NCBI RefSeq assembly: GCF_024171695.1
Contig: NZ_JAMTCF010000005.1
Coordinates: forward strand, 372,001 to 436,000
Length of the DNA: 64,000 nt
DNA from: Actinosynnema pretiosum
GTDB lineage: Bacteria > Actinomycetota > Actinomycetes > Mycobacteriales > Pseudonocardiaceae
Direction: 5' to 3'
Part shown: positions 58,351-64,000 of the stretch, one piece after another
Position numbering within the stretch: the first letter of the stretch is position 1
Layout of the letters: every line of letters begins with the position of its first letter
Translations under genes and position numbers: made by a program
The notes under the pieces: model-generated
The model's input: the letters and a program-made list of their open reading frames with translations, nothing else
What the model was told of the DNA's origin: nothing
The model's database searches: none

Positions 58351-59672
58351 CCGGCGCGCCCCAACCGCCGCAGCACCACCAGCGCGCACCCCGCCGACAC
58401 CACCTCACCGGCCGCCAGCGCCACCCACACCCCGTCCGCCCCGGCCCGGCCCAGCACCACCACCAGCGGCACCTTGACCAGCGTCAACGTGCCCACCGCC
58501 AGCGCCCACGCGGGCCGGGGCAGGCCGAGCGACTGGGCGTGCGCGGCGACCAGCGGCGTCACCCCGGCGGCCACGAAGCCGACCGCCAGCACCCGCAGCG
58601 CCCCCTCCGCCCGGCCCGCGACGGCCGGGTCGTCCAGGAACACCGCCACCAGCGGCCCGGCGAACACCGCCACCAGCGCCGCCACCACCGCCCCGTACCC
58701 GACCGTGGCGCGCAGCGCGAGGTCCCTGGTGCGCGCCACCCGCTCGTGCAGCCCGCGCCCCGCGTTGTACCCGACCAGCGGCTGCACGCCCTGCGCGATG
58801 CCGACCTGCGGCATCGTCACGAACGTCTGCACCCGCGCCGCCACCGCGTACGCCGCCAGCGCCGCCGCCCCGATGCCCGCCAGCGCCGTGTTCACCAGCA
58901 CCGCCAGCAGCGTCGCCCCGAACCCGGCCAGGAACGACGGCGCGCCGATCCCCAGCAGCGCCCGCACCGTCGGCCCGTGCGGGACCAGGTCGGCCGCGCG
59001 CACCCGGTACGGGCGCTCGCGCTGGCCGAAGAAGAACCACAGGCTCAGCGCCGCCGACACCGCCTGCCCGCCGACCGTGCCCAGCGCCGCGCCGCGCACC
59101 CCCAGGTCGAACCCGAAGATCAGCAGCGGGTCCAGGGTGATCTGCACCAGCACCGGGACCAGCCACAGCAGCGTGGAGAACCGCATCCGGCCCTCCGCCC
59201 GCACCAGGCTGGAGAACCCGGTCGACAGCACCGAACCGGCCAGGACCACCACCGCGTACTCGCGCGCCACCTCCCGCGCCCCGTCCCGCGCGCCCAGCGC
59301 CGTGAGCAGCGGCTCGATTCCGAGCAGGCCGACCGCCGTGATCACGACCGCCGCGCCCCAGAAGACGCTGAACGCGTTCCCCGCCGCCCGCCCGGCCGCC
59401 GCCGCGTCCCGCGCGCCCAGCGCCCTGGACACCAGCGACGCGCCACCCGCGCCCACCGTCGTGGACACCGCGCCCAGCACCAGCAGCACCGGCGCGACCA
59501 GGTTCACCGCCGCCATCGCCTCGGGCCCGACGCCGCGCGCCACGAACCAGGCGTTGGTCAGCGCGTAGATCCCGTACACGCCGACCGACAGCGTGGTCTG
59601 CGCGCAGGTGCGCCACAGCAGCGGCCCGACCGGCGCGGAGCCGAGGGCCTCGGCGGACTCGGGGGCGCGCAT
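58323..59672 (-). CDS. MATE-family efflux transporter
   Basis: A 449-residue protein with 12 membrane helices of the MATE fold: LTNAWFVARGVGPEAMAAVN, LVAPVLLVLGAVSTTVGAGG, ASLVSRALGARDAAAAGRAA, and the second half VTMPQVGIAQGVQPLVGYNA. It exports drugs or metabolites by proton or sodium antiport. ATG 59672 overlaps the phosphotransferase stop as TGATG, so it is coupled to that gene. Its 3' end overlaps the convergent hydrolase gene by 28 bp. Confidence 0.9.
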   Translation of the reverse strand: MRAPESAEALGSAPVGPLLWRTCAQTTLSVGVYGIYALTNAWFVARGVGPEAMAAVNLVAPVLLVLGAVSTTVGAGGASLVSRALGARDAAAAGRAAGNAFSVFWGAAVVITAVGLLGIEPLLTALGARDGAREVAREYAVVVLAGSVLSTGFSSLVRAEGRMRFSTLLWLVPVLVQITLDPLLIFGFDLGVRGAALGTVGGQAVSAALSLWFFFGQRERPYRVRAADLVPHGPTVRALLGIGAPSFLAGFGATLLAVLVNTALAGIGAAALAAYAVAARVQTFVTMPQVGIAQGVQPLVGYNAGRGLHERVARTRDLALRATVGYGAVVAALVAVFAGPLVAVFLDDPAVAGRAEGALRVLAVGFVAAGVTPLVAAHAQSLGLPRPAWALAVGTLTLVKVPLVVVLGRAGADGVWVALAAGEVVSAGCALVVLRRLGRAGHSRARKSR

Positions 59673-60658
59673 CAGCGGGTGCGGCCGAACTGGCCCATCA
59701 CCTCGGTGAGGCGTTCACGGGCCCAGTCGTACTGCGTGGTGTCGGCGTGCCCCCGGTAGACCGTCTCGATCACCATCACCAGCACCAGGTGCAGGCAGTA
59801 CAGCCGCCGTCGGGTGACCTCGCCACCGGTCAGCGGGCCCCGGCCGTACCCGCGCAGGAACGCCGAGGGGTCGCCGAACGCGGGCAGCACCGTCGCGGCG
59901 AACCCGGCCTCGATCAGCGGGTCGCCGTAGAAGGCGCGCTCGTGGTCGATGACGCAGACGATCTCCCCGTCGCGGACCATCGTGTTGCTGTCCCACAGGT
60001 CCCACTCGACGTAGCGCGGCTCGACCACCTCGTCCAGCGCGTCGGCGTGCTCGGCGAACACCGCCCTGACCTCGTCGTACCCCCACCCGAGGTCGACCCC
60101 GCGCCGCTCGCCGTCGCGCAGCAGGTCCTCCGCCAGCGCGGTGAACGCGGCCCGCCAGGTCGGGTGGCCGGGACCCGCCAGCGGCCCGAACCAGTCGCTG
60201 CGGATCTCGTTCAGCTCCCGGTTGGCCCGGCCGAGCGCGGTCATGCACGCGGCCACCTCGGCGGCGGGCAGGTCGGCCTTCGCGATGCCGAGGTTGGCGG
60301 CGTCGACGAAGGGCATGAAGAAGTAGTCCGCGTCGCACAGGTCGTGGCCGAGGTCGGCGTGGTGGACCTCGGGCACGGGCACGGTCGTGCGCTCGCGGAC
60401 CAGCTCCAGCGCGGCCAGCTCGATCCGCATGGCCCCGCGCTCGTAGGTCATCACCTCGACGCCGGGGGGCGGGGCGATCTTGAGCACCACCTCGGCCCCG
60501 TCGCGCAGCCTGATCCGGTAGGCGACGTTGAACCACCCGTGTCCCAGCTCGCTCACCCAGTCGGTGCCCGCCTCGGGCACCCGGTCGGGGCCGTAGGCGC
60601 GCTCGACCATGGCGAGCAGGGTGTCCTCGGACTGCCGGTTCTTGGTGATGCTCTCCAC
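59672..60658 (-). CDS. Aminoglycoside-phosphotransferase-like kinase (APH family)
   Basis: A 328-residue kinase-like protein. The N-lobe has LGHGWFNVAYRIRLRDGAEV and LKIAPPPGVE with the ATP-binding Lys. The catalytic loop is VEWDLWDSNTMV (Trp replaces the usual His or Gly; Asp and Asn are kept), and the metal Asp is in VIDHERAFYGDP. It may phosphorylate a small hydroxylated compound, possibly an antibiotic. GTG 60658 follows GGAG with 6-nt spacing. It is coupled to the MATE exporter gene; together they could give resistance. Two palindromic operators lie upstream. Confidence 0.85.
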   Translation of the reverse strand: MESITKNRQSEDTLLAMVERAYGPDRVPEAGTDWVSELGHGWFNVAYRIRLRDGAEVVLKIAPPPGVEVMTYERGAMRIELAALELVRERTTVPVPEVHHADLGHDLCDADYFFMPFVDAANLGIAKADLPAAEVAACMTALGRANRELNEIRSDWFGPLAGPGHPTWRAAFTALAEDLLRDGERRGVDLGWGYDEVRAVFAEHADALDEVVEPRYVEWDLWDSNTMVRDGEIVCVIDHERAFYGDPLIEAGFAATVLPAFGDPSAFLRGYGRGPLTGGEVTRRRLYCLHLVLVMVIETVYRGHADTTQYDWARERLTEVMGQFGRTR

Positions 60659-60696
60659 TGCGGCTCCGGTGCTCCTCGGGGAGGGCGCCCAGGGCG

Positions 60697-60710
60697 TGAG
60701 AGCGCTCTCA
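60697..60710. promoter_or_regulatory. LacI-type palindromic operator
   Basis: TGAGAGCGCTCTCA is a perfect 14-bp palindrome of the type bound by LacI/CebR-family repressors. It lies 39 bp upstream of the phosphotransferase start. No LacI gene is present in the window. Confidence 0.65.
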
Positions 60711-60714
60711 TGAT

Positions 60715-60730
60715 GTGTACGACCGTACAC
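60715..60730. promoter_or_regulatory. Second palindromic operator
   Basis: GTGTACGACCGTACAC is a perfect inverted repeat of 7-bp arms around AC, typical of TetR- or GntR-family sites. It lies 4 bp from the LacI-type palindrome between two divergent genes. Confidence 0.6.
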
Positions 60731-60792
60731 CCAGGTGTTCTCGGACCTGACCGGTGGCGTAACGGATCGGGGCGCGCGCCTACAACCGGGGT

Positions 60793-61881
60793 GTGGACAA
60801 GCGCGGTCTGCCGCTGGCCGGTTCCCTCCTGCTCGGGGCGCTCCTGATCGGCGGGGCGCTGCTCTGGACGCGCGGCGCGCCGACCGCCCCACCCGCGCGG
60901 CCACCGGTGGACACCCCGTCGCGGTACGCGTTCACGACCTCGGCGGAGCTGTCGGTGGCCGAGGGCGAGGACGTGCTCGCGTCCGCGCCGCTCGCCGACG
61001 CGGACTCCCCGGAGGGCGACGGTGGCGGCGACCAGGAGGGCGACCCGTCGACCCGGCCCGTGGACGACCCGGCCTGGACCGCCGACGGGCGCTTCGCCTT
61101 CACCGTCGTGGACGCGGTCGTCGTCGCCCTGGAGGCGGGGACCGGGTCCGTGCGAAGGATTCCCTGCGCCTGCCCGCACGCGGCGCCGCTCGGCGAGTCG
61201 GACGTGGCCTGGATCGACGCCGACGGCCTGCGCCGGGTCGACCCCGCAGCCGGGACGCCCGCGCTCGACCCGCGCGCCGTTCCCGCGCCGCCGGAAGGCG
61301 CTTTCCACCCGACGCTGGTGGGCAGCCTGGGGGAGCGGGTCTACCTGACCCAGGAGCTGATCGCGTCCGCGAGCGTCGACGCGGACCGGCTCTACGCCCT
61401 TGACCGGGACGGCGCCGTCACCGAACTCCTGCCCGACACCTCGACCATCGAGGCGGTGCTGCCGGGGCCGGGCGGGCTGCTCGTGCACGCGCACCGCTCG
61501 TTCAGCGCGTGCGAGTCCTACGACAGCGTGATCCTGCTGCCCGACAGCGGAAACCCCGTGCCGTTCGCGCTGGACGGGATCGACCTGGTCGACTCCCCGC
61601 AGCCCAGGACCGTGCACGACCTGTGGTGGGCCGGGGACGTGCCCAGGGCGGCCATTCGCGTGTGGCGGTGCCCCGAGGAACCCGGCGTCACCGGTGAGGT
61701 GTGGGAGTCGCGCGGGGAGCGGTGGGGGCGCGTGAGCGAGGAGAACGTGGTGGCGCAGCGGGACTTCGCCAACGGCGACCGGGTGACCGTGACCTCTGGG
61801 CGCGATCTGGTGTTCTCCCGGCGCGGCACCGGGGAGCGCGGTGTGGCCAACGACGTCCTCGCCGTCGCCCCGGCCCCGTGA
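60793..61881 (+). CDS. Membrane-anchored hypothetical protein, 362 aa
   Basis: The function is not recognised. An N-terminal signal anchor (LPLAGSLLLGALLIGGALLW) is followed by a Pro-rich linker and an acidic stretch (SPEGDGGGDQEGDPSTRPVD), then repeated beta-blade-like segments (WTADGRFAFTVVDAVVVALE, DVAWIDADGLRRVDPAAG, ERVYLTQELIASASVDADRL, RLYALDRDGAVTELLPDT), suggesting a propeller-type extracytoplasmic domain. GTG 60793 has TACAAC ending 6 nt upstream and no ribosome site, suggesting a leaderless mRNA. It is convergent with the gene ending at 61883, one base away. Confidence 0.7.
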   Translation: MDKRGLPLAGSLLLGALLIGGALLWTRGAPTAPPARPPVDTPSRYAFTTSAELSVAEGEDVLASAPLADADSPEGDGGGDQEGDPSTRPVDDPAWTADGRFAFTVVDAVVVALEAGTGSVRRIPCACPHAAPLGESDVAWIDADGLRRVDPAAGTPALDPRAVPAPPEGAFHPTLVGSLGERVYLTQELIASASVDADRLYALDRDGAVTELLPDTSTIEAVLPGPGGLLVHAHRSFSACESYDSVILLPDSGNPVPFALDGIDLVDSPQPRTVHDLWWAGDVPRAAIRVWRCPEEPGVTGEVWESRGERWGRVSEENVVAQRDFANGDRVTVTSGRDLVFSRRGTGERGVANDVLAVAPAP

Positions 61882-61882
61882 C

Positions 61883-62737
61883 TCACCGCCGCGCCCACGT
61901 CCCGGTGGCCTCGTCGTAGCGGTACTCGGTCGTGAAACCCCTGCCCGGCAACGTCTCGAACGGCTTCCCGCCCGCGTCGACCACCGTCGGGTAGTGCCTG
62001 CCGTCCACCTCCAGGTCCAGCTCCAGCGACCACCGGCAGAAGCAGTCCGCCGACCGCGCGCTCACCTCCACCCGCTCCGCGCCGTCCGGCGGGATCACCA
62101 GCGCGAACGGGATTCCGGGAAGTCCGGCCCCCTCCGGGAAGTCGGTCCGCTTGGCCCCCTCGACCGGGTACCGGTACTCGTAGGTCCCGCTGTCCAGGTC
62201 CAGGTCCAGCCAGGACGTGGTGATCGCGCCCCCGGTCCCGCCCTCGCACCGGATCGCCTCACCCGCCGGGGCGGAGTCGAGCCGCTCGATCACCGGGGTC
62301 AGCCCGTGCACGCGCAGCGGCCGGTCGCCCGCGATGAGGGTGACCGAGGCGGCCGAGACGCCCGCGTGCCGGTCGGCCCCGTGCTCGCGGGCGAAGGGGT
62401 GCCACGCCGCGCACCGGGCCGGGGGAGCGGGCAACCCGGTCACCGCGCCCGCCGGGAACACCAGGTCGGAGACCTTCGGCGTGCCCACCGGGTCCTCCCG
62501 CTCCACCTCGACCAGGAACGGCCGTGGTTCCCCCGGTGCGGCGGTCCCGCCGTCCCGACCGGTCGCCACGATCACGGCGGCCACCACCACCGACACCGCC
62601 ACCACCCCGATCGCGGCAGGCGTCATCCACCGCCCCGGTCCGGGTCCGTGCAGGTGCAGGCCGCCGTGCACGTTCCCCACCTGCGCGGCCATCCCCACGT
62701 CGCCGGTGACCGAGTTCGCGTGCGCCTCGTCCGCCAC
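61883..62737 (-). CDS. Single-pass membrane protein with RHIM/BASS3-like motif, 284 aa
   Basis: A 284-residue protein. The N-terminal 35 residues (SVTGDVGMAAQVGNVHGGLH) resemble the Gly-spaced VxGxVxxxxQxGxxxGG motif found at the N-termini of many actinobacterial STAND/NLR-type proteins, called BASS3 and related to the RHIM amyloid core (Q-V-G). A membrane helix follows (AAIGVVAVSVVVAAVIVATG). The extracytoplasmic part is beta-rich with several Cys (RCAAWHPF, IRCEGGTGG, SADCFCRWSLELDLEVDGRH). GTG 62737 is the first start in frame. The motif comparison is from memory. The role of the outer domain is unknown. Confidence 0.68.
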   Translation of the reverse strand: MADEAHANSVTGDVGMAAQVGNVHGGLHLHGPGPGRWMTPAAIGVVAVSVVVAAVIVATGRDGGTAAPGEPRPFLVEVEREDPVGTPKVSDLVFPAGAVTGLPAPPARCAAWHPFAREHGADRHAGVSAASVTLIAGDRPLRVHGLTPVIERLDSAPAGEAIRCEGGTGGAITTSWLDLDLDSGTYEYRYPVEGAKRTDFPEGAGLPGIPFALVIPPDGAERVEVSARSADCFCRWSLELDLEVDGRHYPTVVDAGGKPFETLPGRGFTTEYRYDEATGTWARR

Positions 62738-62767
62738 ACAGGGGAAGTCGGCGCCCCCGCGCCCGCG

Positions 62768-63379
62768 TCACCCCCGCGCGGGCAGCGGTTCCGAACCCCC
62801 CGGCCGCAGCCCGTCCAACGACACCCGCAGCAACCGGTCGACCGCCTCCGGCCCGCCCCCCTGCGTCAACCGGGCCGCGTGCCCCAGCGACACCAGCAGC
62901 AGCAGCACGTCGTCCGCCGTCACGTCCCCGCGCAGCGCCCCGGCCCCCTGGGCGCGCCCGGTCAGCCCCTCGATCACCCCGCGCAGCTCGCCCAGCCCCT
63001 CCACGTCCGGCTCCTCGCTCCACGTCAGCGCGAAGCACTCCGAGATCGCCCGGTGCCTGCCGTAGCCGGTCAACGCCTGCCGGAAGAACTCCACCAGCGC
63101 CGTCCACGGGTCCTCGGCGCGCTCCGCCGCCTCGCGCGCCGTCGCCGCCCACGCCAGGAACTCGCGCCGCAGGATCGTGCGGACCAGGTCCTCCTTGGTG
63201 GGGAAGTGCCGGTACAGCGTGCCCATGCCGACCCCGCTGAGCCGGGCGATCTCGCGCACGTCGACGGCCGTGCCCTGCTCGGCCAGCACGCGGGCCGCCG
63301 CGTCGAGGATCGCCTCCTGGTTGCGCGCGGCGTCCGCGCGGGGCTTGCGGCGGGTGGTCCCGGTCGGCTCGGCGGTCAC
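62768..63379 (-). CDS. TetR-family transcriptional regulator
   Basis: A 203-residue repressor. The N-terminal HTH reads ARNQEAILDAAARVLAEQGT, VDVREIARLSGVGMGTLYRH, FPTKEDLVRTILRREFLAW; the C-terminal ligand domain (residues 75-200) fits the SBD of the AcrR/YcdC-like group. GTG 63379 is 8 bp after GGTCGTCC-type sequence without a strong ribosome site. Two identical palindromes between it and the divergent Old Yellow Enzyme gene are its probable operators, so it should repress both itself and that gene until an electrophilic or other ligand binds. Confidence 0.9.
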   Translation of the reverse strand: MTAEPTGTTRRKPRADAARNQEAILDAAARVLAEQGTAVDVREIARLSGVGMGTLYRHFPTKEDLVRTILRREFLAWAATAREAAERAEDPWTALVEFFRQALTGYGRHRAISECFALTWSEEPDVEGLGELRGVIEGLTGRAQGAGALRGDVTADDVLLLLVSLGHAARLTQGGGPEAVDRLLRVSLDGLRPGGSEPLPARG

Positions 63380-63402
63380 GGGACGACCCTACCAACCCAT
63401 TC

Positions 63403-63418
63403 CGGAGCACTTGCTCCG
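63403..63418. promoter_or_regulatory. TetR operator copy 1
   Basis: CGGAGCACTTGCTCCG is a perfect inverted repeat of 7-bp arms (CGGAGCA/TGCTCCG) around a 2-bp centre, 24 bp upstream of the TetR gene. Confidence 0.8.
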
Positions 63419-63434
63419 TTTTGTGCTAGCTTTG

Positions 63435-63450
63435 CGGAGCAGTTGCTCCG
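63435..63450. promoter_or_regulatory. TetR operator copy 2
   Basis: CGGAGCAGTTGCTCCG repeats the same 7-bp arms exactly 32 bp (three helical turns) from the first copy, 61 bp before the Old Yellow Enzyme start. Confidence 0.8.
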
Positions 63451-63510
63451 GATAAGGGTGCGCACCCGGCGCGCCGACCTTCCGGTGCTGGTCACGAGGA
63501 GTGCCACGAC

Positions 63511-64000
63511 ATGACCGACACCTCGACGCGGGACGCGGAAGCGCTGTTCCGCCCCTACCGCCTCGGCTCGCTGGAGCTGCCCAACCGCGTCGTGATGGCG
63601 CCGATGACCCGCGAGCACTCGCCGGACGGCGTGCCGGGCGAGGACGTGGCCCGCTACTACGCGCGGCACGCGGCGGGCGGCGTCGGGCTGATCATCACCG
63701 AGGGCGTCTACCTGGACGACCCGGCCTCCGGCCCCAGCAGCCGCACCCCCCGGATGCACGGCGAGGCCGCGCTCGCCGGGTGGCGGCGGGTCACCGAGGC
63801 CGTGCACGCCGAGGGCGTCCCGATCGTCGCCCAGCTGTGGCACGTCGGAGCGGCCCCCGACGCGAGCCGCTGGCCCGTCGCGGACTTCCGGTCGGTCACC
63901 CCGTCCGGCGTCGGTCCCGACGGGCAGCCGCTGACCGAGCCGCACACCGTGCTGGACCAGCGCGGCATCGACGCGATCACCGCCTCGTACGCCCGCGCCG
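63511..64000 (+). CDS. Old Yellow Enzyme-family NADH:flavin oxidoreductase (3' truncated by window)
   Basis: The first 163 codons of an FMN-dependent ene-reductase: ALFRPYRLGSLELPNRVVMA, PMTREHSPDGVPGEDVARYY, AGGVGLIITEGVYLDDPASG, VHAEGVPIVAQLWHVGAAPD. It would reduce activated C=C bonds or electrophiles with NAD(P)H. In the segment QLWHVGAAPD the usual OYE substrate-binding His is present. ATG 63511 follows ACGAGGAG with about 8-nt spacing. The gene runs off the end of the window. It is divergent from the TetR gene with twin operators between. Confidence 0.9.
   Translation, partial: MTDTSTRDAEALFRPYRLGSLELPNRVVMAPMTREHSPDGVPGEDVARYYARHAAGGVGLIITEGVYLDDPASGPSSRTPRMHGEAALAGWRRVTEAVHAEGVPIVAQLWHVGAAPDASRWPVADFRSVTPSGVGPDGQPLTEPHTVLDQRGIDAITASYARA

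Overview
The window is chromosomal DNA of a high-GC filamentous actinomycete. GC-saturated third codon positions, many GTG starts, IdeR-type iron boxes, T7SS/EspC- and YbaB-type proteins, a GAF-ANTAR regulator and a StrR-like regulator point to Pseudonocardiaceae (Actinosynnema, Saccharothrix or Lentzea type). This is inferred from gene content; no rRNA was seen. There are no tRNAs, CRISPR arrays, insertion sequences or prophage genes. About 60 genes are supported. Many adjacent same-strand genes overlap as GTGA, ATGA or TGATG, so operon structure is clear.

Layout. 59-1956: frameshifted HEAT-repeat gene. 2051-6228: organosulfur module (acyl-CoA dehydrogenase-like flavoprotein, SsuD-like FMNH2 monooxygenase, LysR regulator, divergent flavin reductase). 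6665-11272: four-gene operon (DHA2 exporter, esterase, unknown, LLM flavoprotein carrying a perfect 57-bp internal duplication) and a divergent SDR. 11391-15100: DHA1 exporter, Tat-exported bicovalent-FAD oxidase coupled to a StrR-like regulator without its ParB domain. 15375-20816: MmyB-type regulator divergent from a tightly coupled operon: UDP-GlcNAc 2-epimerase, cupin-like protein, FG-GAP propeller protein and acyltransferase. The cupin and propeller proteins look like the two separated halves of fungal aldos-2-ulose dehydratase. This is the most unusual system in the window. 20966-23888: rhodanese, FAD-linked oxidase and hydrolase operon. 23937-28261: large SF1 helicase and a DUF1963-like protein. 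28344-35906: secreted SdrD_B protein, methyltransferase, NYN-CSD protein, LuxR-type regulator, Orn/Lys/Arg decarboxylase, GAF-ANTAR protein.

36063-40109: type VII secretion-associated cassette (two YbaB/EbfC proteins, EspC-like, WXG/PPE-like, duplicated-domain membrane protein). 40615-41721: secreted S1 protease. 42048-56550 is largely a metal-homeostasis region: iron-box-controlled siderophore ABC importer, EfeUOB iron importer with its own iron box, a KmtR-like sensor beside an NreB-like exporter, and a P1B-4 ATPase divergent from an alpha5-site ArsR sensor. An epoxide hydrolase/CGNR regulator pair lies within it. 56555-64000: PaaX-like regulator and divergent hydrolase, MATE exporter with aminoglycoside-phosphotransferase-like kinase, two cell-envelope proteins (one with a RHIM/BASS3-like motif), and a TetR regulator with twin operators in front of an Old Yellow Enzyme gene cut by the window end.

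Several regulator promoters place the -10 hexamer 6-7 nt before the start codon, indicating leaderless transcripts.
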